Assembly (NCBI RefSeq): GCF_900609045.1
Contig: NZ_UXAV01000021.1
Coordinates: 1 to 35,730, forward strand
Source of the DNA: Filibacter tadaridae
GTDB lineage: Bacteria; Bacillota; Bacilli; Bacillales_A; Planococcaceae
DNA length: 35,730 nt
Direction of reading: 5' to 3'
Shown here: piece after piece, positions 1-8,132 of the stretch
Numbering within the stretch: position 1 is the stretch's first letter
How the letters are laid out: every line of letters starts with the position of its first letter
Made by a program: the position numbers and the translations under genes
The notes under the pieces: generated by a model
The model's input: only the letters and a program-made list of their open reading frames with translations
The model's database searches: none
What the model was told of the DNA's origin: nothing

Positions 1-60
1 CCACCCCGGCATCCGCCACTCCTAAACGGCTAGTTGGCTCGTATATGTCTATAAGAGGCA

Positions 61-280
61 CTTTATCACCGACTCAAATAGTTATCACCGCCTTCACGCA
101 CTTTATCACCGGCACGAACCAGGTTATCACCGCCATGAGGCACTTTATCACCGGCTCAAATAGTTATCACCACCTTCACGCACTTTATCACCGGCACGAA
201 CCAGGTTATCACCGACTCAAATAGTTATCACCGCCTTCACGCACTTTGCCACCGGCCCGAACCGGGTTATCACCGCCCTT
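61..280. repeat. Tandem TTATCACCG repeat array
   Basis: Eleven copies of the word TTATCACCG (two with changes) begin at 63, 82, 103, 124, 145, 164, 185, 206, 225, 246 and 267. Intervals are 19 or 21 bp, and the text between copies recurs, so the true unit is about 61 bp (19+21+21) made of three sub-units. No ORF covers the array and it stops just before the terminator of the NERD gene. The copies abut with no unique spacers, so it is not a CRISPR. Function unknown. Confidence 0.9.
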
Positions 281-292
281 TATAACTCCACA

Positions 293-321
293 TAAAAAGC
301 GCACTTATAATTAAGTGCGCT
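293..321 (-). terminator. Intrinsic terminator of the NERD gene
   Basis: A 10-bp perfect stem (298-307 with 312-321, 4-nt loop) is followed on the minus strand by five T (293-297). The TAA stop codon of the NERD gene (311-313) lies in the hairpin itself, so termination and the end of translation are packed together. Confidence 0.85.
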
Positions 322-1291
322 CACGATGTTTCGTTTTAAAATCCATTCTATATGTTCGGTTACGATTGGCTCCTTCCGTATACAATTCCATGCTCTTCAT
401 TATGCGATTGGCAGTTTGTTGTTTTTCAATATGAAGAAACTTTCGGCAATCTTTATTCATCATCTTGCCACCGAAGAGTAGAAACCAGTCGCGAACGGCT
501 TGCTTATGTGCATCGGGGCTTGTACTGTTACAACCCTCGCAACGCCAGCCTTTCATATACTTTTTCATGCCAAAGAAGCTACAAAATGGACAGGTGACAC
601 CCGTCCTTATTTCATTCCTTTTAATCTGGTAGGTCATACAGATTGGTGGTGGGGTGAATTCGCGATGACTATTGCAAAGATCATTCGTTATCTTTTTAAA
701 AGTTTCGTCATCCAACTTTGGGGACTCGGTTGGTAATTGGCGGATATAAGTGGGGACCGTATTTGGGTAAAGAAATGGAACATTTGTATCAAACAATTCC
801 ACGCGTTGCTTTGCGTATGCCAGAACCACTACACCATATATAGGTAATGAGGTATTCCGACTGTACAACCAGTCACGCAGCAACTCGCAATTATTTTGTA
901 CCTGGGCAATGGGACTTTTAAAACCGTTAACTTGTCCAGTGTCTAATTTACGTATAAGTTGTGGAGGATTTTCGGTTACTTTCAAATCACCTGTAATGTT
1001 TTTCACTTCAAAAATCACTGCGTAGAATGGGGTTATAAACAATGTGTCCATTTGAAAATGGGTGCTTGATGTAAGTGAAATATCATGAAACAAACAATGT
1101 TTCATTGGAAAGGTGTAATTCTCAAAAACCTTGTCCAGTTGTTGCTCCCCTCCAAAACCGGCTTTGAGGCTAGCAAGTTTCGATTCAATCGAAGGTAAAC
1201 TCTTATGTCCGATCGGAAGACGCTTGATTGCCGCATCAAGTCCTTCAAGCAGCAACGGTTCTTTCCTTTTCTTGCTAATTAACTCCTCCAT
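311..1291 (-). CDS. NERD-domain protein with C-terminal zinc ribbon
   Basis: A 326-residue soluble protein with no signal peptide. The NERD (nuclease-related) domain spans roughly residues 45-165: GGEQQLDKVF at 47-56, then QMD at 80-82 and FEVKN at 94-98, the positions of the conserved D and E-x-K of this restriction-endonuclease-like fold. A zinc ribbon follows, with Cys pairs CPFC (234-237) and CEGC (251-254). Family knowledge suggests DNA handling, but no substrate is known and nuclease activity is an inference. The start has the G-rich run GAAGGGGG directly against ATG, an unusually tight spacing. It is a single gene, divergent from the hydrolase at 1512, and ends in its own terminator. 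It lies next to the left repeat array, which may be chance. Confidence 0.85.
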   Translation of the reverse strand: MEELISKKRKEPLLLEGLDAAIKRLPIGHKSLPSIESKLASLKAGFGGEQQLDKVFENYTFPMKHCLFHDISLTSSTHFQMDTLFITPFYAVIFEVKNITGDLKVTENPPQLIRKLDTGQVNGFKSPIAQVQNNCELLRDWLYSRNTSLPIYGVVVLAYAKQRVELFDTNVPFLYPNTVPTYIRQLPTESPKLDDETFKKITNDLCNSHREFTPPPICMTYQIKRNEIRTGVTCPFCSFFGMKKYMKGWRCEGCNSTSPDAHKQAVRDWFLLFGGKMMNKDCRKFLHIEKQQTANRIMKSMELYTEGANRNRTYRMDFKTKHRERT

Positions 1292-1511
1292 CCCCCTTCA
1301 TTCGTTTATAACTATCCTGCTAAATTATAACATGCCCGATTGAGAGAATCTATTACGATGATCAAATTTTCAGTTGTAATTTCGAGTCGTAACTTTTCCA
1401 TCGACACGCACCTTTTAATTACGTAATGAAAATAGTGTGTAACCCACCATCTAACTTTTCAAAAGCCCCTCTACCCGGTACACTAACAATAACAAAGGAG
1501 ATGATTATCAA

Positions 1512-2246
1512 ATGAAAATAATACCCATCGGCATTTGGGGTGGATACCCGAAAGCGAATAGCGCAACGTCTTCTTTTTTGATTGAACATGATGGCTTCCA
1601 TTGTTTAATTGATTGCGGTAGCGGCGTACTTTCCTCATTACAAAATTATTTACCTCTAGAAAAACTGGACGCCGTCGTTATTAGCCATTACCATGCGGAC
1701 CATATTGCAGATGTGGGTAGCCTGCAATTCAGTAAGGTAATTAATTTCTATTTAGGTAAACCGACACCCGCGCTACCGATTTATGGACATATGAAGGATC
1801 AGGAAAACTTCGACAAGCTTTCTTATCAAAATCAGACAATAGGCATCGGAATTTCAGAAGAAGATGTCGTCCAAATCGGCCCTTTTGAGGTCTCTTTTTG
1901 CCGGACGATCCATCCTGTTTATTGTCTAGCAATGAAATTCAGCATCGGCGGCAGCTCAATCGTACTCACTGCAGATACAGGGTGGCGTGATGAACTGGTT
2001 GATTTTGCACGCGGAACTGATCTCTTAATTAGCGAAGCGAATTTGTATGAAGAACATCTCGGAAAATCACCGGGGCATATGGCAGGTAGCGAAGCTGGGA
2101 AACTGGCAAAATTGTCCGAATCGAAACAACTCGTGTTGACCCACTTGCCGTTACATGGAAACATTAAAAAGATTCTCAATGCGGCTGTTGCTGAATTTGA
2201 CGGCCCCACTGAACTTGCTGAAGTTGGAAAAGTATACGACGTGTAA
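1512..2246 (+). CDS. MBL-fold metal-dependent hydrolase (YhfI-like)
   Basis: A 244-residue cytosolic metallo-beta-lactamase-fold enzyme. The metal motif is SHYHADH at residues 58-64 (H59, H61, D63, H64), with further likely ligands at H134, D155 and H211. Length, the opening IGIWGGYP and the overall pattern resemble B. subtilis YhfI and the RNase Z-like branch of the fold, but it lacks the long substrate arm of RNase Z, so the substrate is unknown. The start is supported by AAAGGAG about ten bases upstream of ATG. It is monocistronic; the hairpin at 2278-2296 lies just after the stop, but its T-run serves the opposite strand. Confidence 0.85.
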   Translation: MKIIPIGIWGGYPKANSATSSFLIEHDGFHCLIDCGSGVLSSLQNYLPLEKLDAVVISHYHADHIADVGSLQFSKVINFYLGKPTPALPIYGHMKDQENFDKLSYQNQTIGIGISEEDVVQIGPFEVSFCRTIHPVYCLAMKFSIGGSSIVLTADTGWRDELVDFARGTDLLISEANLYEEHLGKSPGHMAGSEAGKLAKLSESKQLVLTHLPLHGNIKKILNAAVAEFDGPTELAEVGKVYDV

Positions 2247-2272
2247 AGTAAATAAATCATTTTTTCATAAAG

Positions 2273-2296
2273 AAAAAGGACTGTTCAGGAACAGCC
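2273..2296 (-). terminator. Terminator of the double-PepSY gene
   Basis: On the minus strand GGCTGTTC pairs with GAACAGTCC (one bulged T), followed by five T and a T-rich tail. It lies ten bases past the stop of the gene at 2306. Confidence 0.7.
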
Positions 2297-2305
2297 CTTC
2301 ATTCT

Positions 2306-2842
2306 TCAATCATCATCGCGATCTTTTTCGAATTCCAGGACTTCACCTGAAATTGCGTCGATGTCGAAGTCGTATTCATATGTGTCGTCCTTAATTTCGA
2401 TTTCGTAAATTACACGGCCGTCGTCATTGTCTAGTACGATTTTTGAAACTGTGCCTTTTGCTTGTTTCATAGCAATTTCAGTAGCGGCCTTCTGCGTTAT
2501 GAACTTTACATCCGTGGGGACGACGTTATCGTCTTGGTCGTCATCATCCATGTCGTCTTTGTCTGTACGCAATACTTCACCTGTTTTCGCATCGATATCA
2601 AGGTCGTATTCAATACCGTCCGATTGAACCTCGACTTCATAGACGTCGCCCAATCTTTCCCGATCCAATTCAATTCCCACTACTTTACCGCCGGCTGATT
2701 TTACAGCAATCGTTTCGATTTCCTCAATCGTCAATAAACCTTTTTGCTCCGCTGCTAAACTTTGCTCCGCGTTCGTAGCCACCGCAACTCCACCTATTGC
2801 AACCACACCAGCCAATGCGGGAATCATCATCCATTTCTTCAT
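2306..2842 (-). CDS. Secreted double-PepSY protein
   Basis: A 178-residue exported protein. Residues 1-31 form a signal peptide (KK, hydrophobic core, likely cleavage near SLAA). Two PepSY repeats follow, each ending in a matching pattern: VYEVEV...DIDAKTGEVL and IYEIEI...DIDAISGEVL. Between them is a strongly acidic linker (DDMDDDDQDD), and the C-terminus is also acidic (DRDDD), which could bind metal ions (inference). It is homologous in architecture to YkoI, encoded next to YkoGH in B. subtilis. The start is secure: AAAGGAGGAG lies seven bases before ATG. Its own upstream direct repeats and terminator suggest it can be transcribed apart from the kinase operon. Confidence 0.85.
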   Translation of the reverse strand: MKKWMMIPALAGVVAIGGVAVATNAEQSLAAEQKGLLTIEEIETIAVKSAGGKVVGIELDRERLGDVYEVEVQSDGIEYDLDIDAKTGEVLRTDKDDMDDDDQDDNVVPTDVKFITQKAATEIAMKQAKGTVSKIVLDNDDGRVIYEIEIKDDTYEYDFDIDAISGEVLEFEKDRDDD

Positions 2843-2887
2843 CTTGTATCTCCTCCTTTTGTTGTTATCTTAATTGTATTCGACGTA

Positions 2888-2928
2888 GATGAGAGGACAT
2901 TGTGAGGATTATTAGAATTTGATGAGAG
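2888..2928 (-). promoter_or_regulatory. Direct repeats, possible response-regulator site
   Basis: The octamer GATGAGAG occurs at 2888-2895 and again at 2921-2928, 33 bp apart (about three helical turns), in the short gap upstream of the double-PepSY gene. OmpR-family regulators often bind direct repeats in helical phase, so this is a plausible target of the regulator at 5014. No clear -35/-10 pair was seen. Confidence 0.3.
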
Positions 2929-2931
2929 AAA

Positions 2932-3624
2932 TTAATCGTCCCATGTAGTGGACAGGATTTCCCCTGAAATTGCATGGATTTGAATTTCAGCCTCTTCGTC
3001 TTCCCCGTCGATTTCAATCAGGTAATATCCCCCGTCATTCGTTTTTTCGAATGTAACGTATTCCACTTCACCTTTTAATTGTCCAAGAGCAATTTCAACC
3101 GCCTGCTCTTTTGTAATAAGGGCATGTTCAACTGTTGTTTCTTTTACATTTTCAGAAATAACTTCTCCTGATAGCCCATCAATTTCCACTACCAATAGTT
3201 CTTTATTTTGAGCAATTTCTACTTCATACACTGGTTTGTCTCCGCTTTTATCCAATGAAATGCGTTTAGTTGTACCGGTATATTTCTCCGCTATAACTTT
3301 TTGTACATCAGCTTCCAAAAGTAGCTGTCCTGATATATCCCCCGTTTTCCCGGTCTGAACGAGCGATAGAATACTGCCTGTCACTGCATCTATTGTTGCG
3401 GAATAAACTGCTTCTCCCCGAATCATTTCTGCATGATAAACTTCGTTCCTTATCGATAATTGCTTAACAGTTCCACCATAAATGTTTTCAAGGCGTGCCT
3501 GGATTTCACTTTCAGGCAACAGCTCTTCCTTCGTTACTAGGCTTCCCACAAATACCCCCCCCGCCACCAAAATAACTACAGTCAACAGAGTTGGGATGAA
3601 CCAAGGTCTCTTCAATATCTTCAC
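2932..3624 (-). CDS. Membrane-anchored PepSY-repeat protein
   Basis: I place the start at the GTG at 3622-3624 (protein VKILKRPWFIP), six bases after an excellent SD (AAGGAGGGG, 3631-3639); the in-frame ATG at 3663 has no such site. The product is about 230 residues with one N-terminal membrane helix and an extracellular region. PepSY-type endings recur three times (SATIDAVTGSIL, VVEIDGLSGEVI, IQIHAISGEIL), so there are about three repeats, the first diverged. The gene begins 38 bp past the kinase stop and is probably co-transcribed with it. PepSY domains are commonly linked to inhibition of peptidases or to sensing at the envelope; here the link with the adjacent sensor kinase is inference from position. 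Confidence 0.8.
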   Translation of the reverse strand: MKILKRPWFIPTLLTVVILVAGGVFVGSLVTKEELLPESEIQARLENIYGGTVKQLSIRNEVYHAEMIRGEAVYSATIDAVTGSILSLVQTGKTGDISGQLLLEADVQKVIAEKYTGTTKRISLDKSGDKPVYEVEIAQNKELLVVEIDGLSGEVISENVKETTVEHALITKEQAVEIALGQLKGEVEYVTFEKTNDGGYYLIEIDGEDEEAEIQIHAISGEILSTTWDD

Positions 3625-3662
3625 GCCGGTCCCCTCCTTCCACTTACCATACGCCCGCAACA

Positions 3663-5024
3663 TTAAAAATCGGTGAGAGGCCCCTCTTTGGGTATGAAAA
3701 GATCCACTGTCGTCCCCATACCTACGATGCTTTCAATTTTCAGTTCCGCACCGAGTCCATCTGCAATTTCTTTTGCAATGGCGAGTCCAAGCCCCGTACC
3801 ACCTGTTTTTCGATTGCGATCTTCATCAACCCGATAGAAGCGATCAAAAATATGTGGGAGAGCATCCGCCGGAATACCGTTACCATAGTCGGTGATTAAA
3901 ACAGAGAACCCATGAACACTTTCAGTAATGACCGTTTTAATCTCTTTTTCACTGTACTTCCTTGCATTATCAAGCAAAATGAATAACAACTGCCTTAACT
4001 TCCCGGCATCAGTGACGGCGATTGCGTGACTGTCCCCCTCAAGGATGAATTCCCTTGCATACGCTTGTCGCATCGGTTGCAACGTTTTTTCGATTAATGC
4101 CCGAAGATTTATTTCCTTCAGATCAATTTCGTTTTGTTCATGATTTTTTGCTAGTTGGAGCATTTGCTCAATCATTTCTTTCATCCGGACCGCTTCACCA
4201 ACAATCGCACCGACCGCCTCTTCCGCAACCGAACGGTCATCGAAACCACGTCTTGAAAGAAGTCGTGCGTAGCTTTCAATGACTGTGAGTGGTGTTTTCA
4301 ATTCATGGGATGCGTTTGAAACGAACTGCTCTTGCTTTTTAAAGTTTAGCTCAAGCTGTTCCATCATTTCGTTGAATGTCCTACCCATTTGTGCCATTTC
4401 GTCTTTCTCATTAGCAGAAACAACTATTTTCCCATATGTTCCAGCGTTCCGACTTTGTGCCATTGTTTTCATGAGTTTTTCAATCGGTCGCGTAACAATA
4501 CGGCCTAGAACCATACTTGAAACGATGATCGGAATCATTGCTACAAGCGTCACACCGATAAGGATGAGCACAAGCGTATTTAAATTCTGTTCCATATCAT
4601 TCAGCAACTGGATCATTTGCAATTCAACCACATCTCCGTTTGTCCAAATACCTGGGACGCGTAAGGATAGGACTGGGGTACCGTCAAATTTATCGATTGA
4701 ATAGCGTTCTCCTTGCTTAATGACAGGGTTGAAACTTTTAATACCTTCTGCTGACGCTACAGTTACTTTTTCTTTCCCCTCCGAGTCTAAGACGCGAATG
4801 GCCCCGTTTGGCGGTATATAGGCACGTAACACGGTTGCTGAATCGTTCTGGCTGGTCATTTTACTAAGGGATGATGTGAGCTCCTCTGCTTGCATTCGCA
4901 ACTGATTGTACTCCGTGTCGTAAGCCATTTTTTCGAAAAGAAAATAGATTCCAACGTTTGTCAGCGAAAGGATGACAAGCATTAGTAATGTCGAAAACAA
5001 GTGAATTTTCGTCTTAAGCTTCAT
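3663..5024 (-). CDS. Sensor histidine kinase (YkoH-like)
   Basis: A 453-residue membrane kinase. TM1 is at about 9-31, the extracellular sensor at 32-147, TM2 at 149-172, HAMP at about 173-226. The HisKA dimerisation helix carries SNASHELKTPL with the phospho-accepting H240. The ATPase domain shows the N box (LLDNARKYS, N353), G1 (DYGNGIP, 379-385), F box (FDRFYR) and G2 (GGTGLGLAIA, 408-417). Everything needed for phosphotransfer is present. The gene overlaps its response regulator by 11 bp, a sign of translational coupling. The set regulator-kinase-PepSY matches B. subtilis ykoGHI; the signal is unknown. Confidence 0.92.
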   Translation of the reverse strand: MKLKTKIHLFSTLLMLVILSLTNVGIYFLFEKMAYDTEYNQLRMQAEELTSSLSKMTSQNDSATVLRAYIPPNGAIRVLDSEGKEKVTVASAEGIKSFNPVIKQGERYSIDKFDGTPVLSLRVPGIWTNGDVVELQMIQLLNDMEQNLNTLVLILIGVTLVAMIPIIVSSMVLGRIVTRPIEKLMKTMAQSRNAGTYGKIVVSANEKDEMAQMGRTFNEMMEQLELNFKKQEQFVSNASHELKTPLTVIESYARLLSRRGFDDRSVAEEAVGAIVGEAVRMKEMIEQMLQLAKNHEQNEIDLKEINLRALIEKTLQPMRQAYAREFILEGDSHAIAVTDAGKLRQLLFILLDNARKYSEKEIKTVITESVHGFSVLITDYGNGIPADALPHIFDRFYRVDEDRNRKTGGTGLGLAIAKEIADGLGAELKIESIVGMGTTVDLFIPKEGPLTDF

Positions 5025-5715
5025 TGACTTGTTCCTTCAAAACATACCCAACGCCGCGGACAGTTTGTATGAGTGTACTTTTTTCACCCGCATCAATTTT
5101 CTTCCGAATGTATCGGATATAGACATCAACAACATTCGTATCTCCGTAATAATCGTATCCCCAAACGGCATCAAGTAACTGTTCGCGAGATAATACTTGG
5201 TTCGGATGCTTTAATAGATGAAGCATGAGGTCATATTCTCGCGGTGTCAAATCGATTGACCGACCATTTCGTTTCACCTCACGTGTTTGTTCGTGGATGG
5301 AGAGACTTGCGAATTCATGGAAGAATTCATCCTTTCCATGTACTGAAACCTTTGAAAATCTAATGGCTGAACGAATCCGCGCAAGTAATTCCTCAATTTC
5401 GAAAGGCTTTGTCACATAATCATTTGCTCCAAGATCCAGTCCCGCCACTTTATCTTCCATATCATCCTTTGCAGTCAATAAAATAACTGGTGTTTCATTT
5501 TCCGTTGCTCTTATTCTACGTAGCACATCAAGTCCATTTAATCCTGGAAGCATCAAGTCGAGTAAAATAAGATTCCATCCTTGTTCACGATATTTGATAA
5601 GTCCATCTGTACCTGTATGTGCAATACCCGTCTCATACCCCTCGAACTCAAGCTCAAGTTGTAGGACACGCGCGATATTCTCTTCATCTTCAATGATTAA
5701 GATCCGCTCTTTCAT
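5014..5715 (-). CDS. OmpR-family response regulator (YkoG-like)
   Basis: A 233-residue two-domain regulator. The receiver (1-115) has the acidic pair E10/D11-type pocket (IIEDEE), phospho-acceptor D53 (LLDLMLPG), T81 and K103 (VTKPFE). The C-terminal winged helix (about 135-230) carries LTPREYDLMLHLLKHPNQVLSR-type recognition features and the wing (VRGVGYVL). The text is close to YkoG as I remember it. It is the first gene of a run with the kinase and the PepSY gene. An AGGGGTG site lies before the ATG. Likely targets are its own operon and the PepSY genes. Confidence 0.92.
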   Translation of the reverse strand: MKERILIIEDEENIARVLQLELEFEGYETGIAHTGTDGLIKYREQGWNLILLDLMLPGLNGLDVLRRIRATENETPVILLTAKDDMEDKVAGLDLGANDYVTKPFEIEELLARIRSAIRFSKVSVHGKDEFFHEFASLSIHEQTREVKRNGRSIDLTPREYDLMLHLLKHPNQVLSREQLLDAVWGYDYYGDTNVVDVYIRYIRKKIDAGEKSTLIQTVRGVGYVLKEQVNEA

Positions 5716-5792
5716 TCAAGACACCCCTACTTCTTTTTTACTCCATTCTAGCAGAAGTAAAGCAAGTACATGGCTATTGACCTGCCTACATA

Positions 5793-5821
5793 AAAAGGAT
5801 AGCCCATTAATGGACTATCCG
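5793..5821 (-). terminator. Terminator of the HmoA-like gene
   Basis: A 9-bp stem with one wobble pair (5798-5806 with 5813-5821, 6-nt loop) is followed on the minus strand by five T (5793-5797), a few bases beyond the TAA at 5827. Confidence 0.8.
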
Positions 5822-5826
5822 GCAGA

Positions 5827-6156
5827 TTATTTAGCAGGGTTATGTTGAAAAGAGACTTCATATAGTGCAAGTTCTGCGTCAATAATTGGTCCTTTTTCGG
5901 GTTGTTTACCATTTTTTCTTTCTTCGGCTTTGCGAATGGTCCTCGCTTCTCGCCACTTATCGAAAAACTTTCGGTCTTGCCATGTGGTACATATTTCCAA
6001 CACGTCGTATTCGGGACTATCCTCTTTCTTCAATACTTCCATGAGAATAAAGCCTTCATATGTGTGAACGGATTTCGGCGTATTAAAACGGGGAAGTATT
6101 TCATCCACTTTCCCTTTTTCAATGCGGACTGTGTTGACGGCTTTCATCATTTGCAT
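5827..6156 (-). CDS. IsdG/HmoA-like monooxygenase-fold protein
   Basis: A 109-residue protein of the antibiotic-biosynthesis-monooxygenase (ABM) fold, like heme-degrading IsdG, HmoA and HmoB. Conserved features: VNTVRIEKG with N8, YEGFILMEVL (33-42), and the FDKWREA segment with W68. In IsdG the catalytic triad is Asn, Trp and a His ten residues past the Trp; here that place is Glu (E78 in RKAEER), so the heme-ligand His is absent. It may still bind heme differently or have another role. AAAGGAGG lies seven bases before the first ATG. The Fur box at 6223-6237 strongly suggests iron-repressed expression. It is a single gene with its own terminator. Confidence 0.8.
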   Translation of the reverse strand: MQMMKAVNTVRIEKGKVDEILPRFNTPKSVHTYEGFILMEVLKKEDSPEYDVLEICTTWQDRKFFDKWREARTIRKAEERKNGKQPEKGPIIDAELALYEVSFQHNPAK

Positions 6157-6197
6157 TATTTTTCCTCCTTTATTCGGTGAAAGAAAATATGAACTTG

Positions 6198-6237
6198 AAT
6201 GAGTTTTTCATAATATAAATAATGAGAATTATTCTCA
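6198..6237 (-). promoter_or_regulatory. Fur box with overlapping promoter
   Basis: TGAGAAT-T-ATTCTCA at 6223-6237 is a perfect 7-1-7 palindrome, close to the Bacillus Fur consensus TGATAATnATTATCA. On the minus strand a possible -10 (TATTAT or TATATT) follows directly downstream, so a bound Fur dimer would cover the promoter of the HmoA-like gene. The -35 is poor. An iron-dependent Fur site is inferred from the match. Confidence 0.75.
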
Positions 6238-6312
6238 CTATCTTCATGATACGCACAGGCTTTGACCCTGTCAATGAGGGCATTCTCTTATTTCCGGTTT
6301 ATTTAATGGCAC

Positions 6313-6341
6313 AAAAAGAGACCTTCCTTTACGAAGGCCTC
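6313..6341 (-). terminator. Terminator of rocB
   Basis: A 9-bp stem with one G-T wobble on the minus strand (6318-6326 with 6333-6341) followed by five T (6313-6317), just after the rocB stop. Confidence 0.8.
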
Positions 6342-6355
6342 CCCACAATTTTTAA

Positions 6356-7957
6356 CTAATCCATCATACTTTTCACAAGTGTTTCGAGCATGACGGGCAA
6401 TCGGACAAATGCACTTTCGATGTGAAGCCTTTCCGTGCGCTGGTGGGCGTCTTTTCCGAATGGTCCTACATTCAGGACAGGTGCATTAAGTTCAGCCATT
6501 TCAGGAAATGGAATGCTGTACGTTTCACCCCATACAGGCGTGTTACGTTCAAAGGCCGTCCAGCCATATGCTTCATCCTTATAATGCACATAGCTCAAAT
6601 CGCAAATCCCGTTGAAGTAATGAATCTGCTCTACTTTGGTTCCGAGTGAAGCGGCCGTTTTTTTCATCAATTCAATGGTCTTGGTAACTAGTGGATCATC
6701 GGACGTATTGACCGCCGGGTAATACGGCGGAGCGTAAAGCAGAATTGTTGCCGGTGCAAGTTCCTGACAACGAATCATTAATGAATCGACAATTTGGAAT
6801 GACTTTTCACGATCATCCCAATCCGTGTTTTCAGTCGTTTCTTTTTTCAAGCGGTTTATTTCTTCTGTGCCCAGTTTTTCTTCCGCGTAAACAAGCAATT
6901 GTTCATAACGCATCACGCGGATATCCCCAACTACATCGACTCCTTCACGGTCGCAAATCTGACGGTATGCCGCGTTGCAATCACTCATTGACCGCAATGC
7001 AGTTAATTCGAACAAATCCATGATTTCCGCGGCGGACCGGTTCATCAAAAAGACGTTGTATAGTGCAGCTGCGCGATATGGTGTCTGGGCCGAATATTCC
7101 GATTTCAAATCCTTTTGTTGGAGTGATACGGGCAATGGCGTCGTTTCACCATGGGATGTTTCCTCGAAGAGATTGTTCCACTCCATTTGCTGCGTCAGGA
7201 AAGAGGCGATATAGTTTGCCGTAATCCCTTTCATCGGTTCCCCAACATGCGTCTCTTTTCCGTAAAACAATGCGGCTGGCATGATTTTACCGATTGTCCC
7301 CGAGTATACATACTCTTTCGGGTCGCCCGGTTCTTGTGAAAATGTCGGCTCTCCATTTAAAAATAATTTATATTGAAGCGCATGCTCATCCCGCAGGAGA
7401 ACGAGTTCTTTTACGGCAGTGCGCATCCCTGTCGAATTCACTTCTTCGTCAGGAACCGTTAATAGAATGAGATTGATCGGCCAACTTTCAACACTCGCTT
7501 TTTCAATCAAAGCCATATGAAGCGCAAGTCCCATTTTCATATCCATCGTACCCCGTCCGAAAAGATAATTCCCAGACTCCAAATCAGCACGTGCATCATC
7601 AGGTAATTCTGATTTATAATCCATTAATTTTTTTGTCAGTTCTTCGGGATGAAAGGCGTACGGCTCCAATGTACCGTATTCCTCTGTCCAAACGGTGTCG
7701 AAATGGCTGATTAATACAATCGTCTCTGTCGCATCGGGCTGTTTATATAAAGCCGTAACCGCATGCCTTCCAAGACCGGCATCATGCAATGCCAACTGAT
7801 CAGGATGACTTTTAAAGTAGTCCAGTTCTTTTAATTTATCAGCAACTTTCGGAGCGAATGCACGCTCTCCATCTGTTAACGTCCGGCTATCCCAACTTAC
7901 AAGTTCACATAACAATGACCGTAGCTCAGAGGGCGTACCCCATACTAATTCACTCAT
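6356..7957 (-). CDS. rocB: RocB-like M20-family peptidase
   Basis: A 533-residue cytosolic protein of the M20/M28 zinc peptidase superfamily, matching RocB of the arginine-utilisation regulon in length and pattern. Metal-site motifs: SHFDTVW, FGRGTMDMKMG and the catalytic VPDEEVNSTG. The long insertion seen in RocB (roughly residues 260-400) is present. The exact reaction of RocB is not settled; it is thought to help arginine breakdown. I start at the ATG at 7955-7957 (MSELVWG), which has AAGGGGG about eight bases upstream; a longer in-frame TTG at 7981 lacks a site. It is a single gene with its own terminator. The arginase gene is in this window too (32540), far away. Confidence 0.85.
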   Translation of the reverse strand: MSELVWGTPSELRSLLCELVSWDSRTLTDGERAFAPKVADKLKELDYFKSHPDQLALHDAGLGRHAVTALYKQPDATETIVLISHFDTVWTEEYGTLEPYAFHPEELTKKLMDYKSELPDDARADLESGNYLFGRGTMDMKMGLALHMALIEKASVESWPINLILLTVPDEEVNSTGMRTAVKELVLLRDEHALQYKLFLNGEPTFSQEPGDPKEYVYSGTIGKIMPAALFYGKETHVGEPMKGITANYIASFLTQQMEWNNLFEETSHGETTPLPVSLQQKDLKSEYSAQTPYRAAALYNVFLMNRSAAEIMDLFELTALRSMSDCNAAYRQICDREGVDVVGDIRVMRYEQLLVYAEEKLGTEEINRLKKETTENTDWDDREKSFQIVDSLMIRCQELAPATILLYAPPYYPAVNTSDDPLVTKTIELMKKTAASLGTKVEQIHYFNGICDLSYVHYKDEAYGWTAFERNTPVWGETYSIPFPEMAELNAPVLNVGPFGKDAHQRTERLHIESAFVRLPVMLETLVKSMMD

Positions 7958-8081
7958 CACCGTTTCCCCCTTATTCAACAAAATCTGCTAGCAATCTTTA
8001 CTTTCTTCTTATTCTTAAAATAGCATACTTACGTCTAAAAACCGAGTCTTAAAGTTGTATATAACAAGAAATTTGGCACAT

Positions 8082-8123
8082 AAAAAACGAAGAAGAGACA
8101 ACTACGCCTCTTCCACGCCTTCG
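8082..8123 (-). terminator. Terminator of the MerR/TipAS gene
   Basis: GAAGAG and CTCTTC (8092-8097, 8108-8113) with an outer CGAA/TTCG pair (8088-8091, 8120-8123) form an imperfect hairpin; on the minus strand six T follow (8082-8087). Confidence 0.6.
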
Positions 8124-8132
8124 CTATTCCTA

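Noticed and set aside
61..280. CRISPR array at the left end
   Set aside because: Short repeats follow each other with recurring, not unique, spacers, and there are no cas genes in the window.
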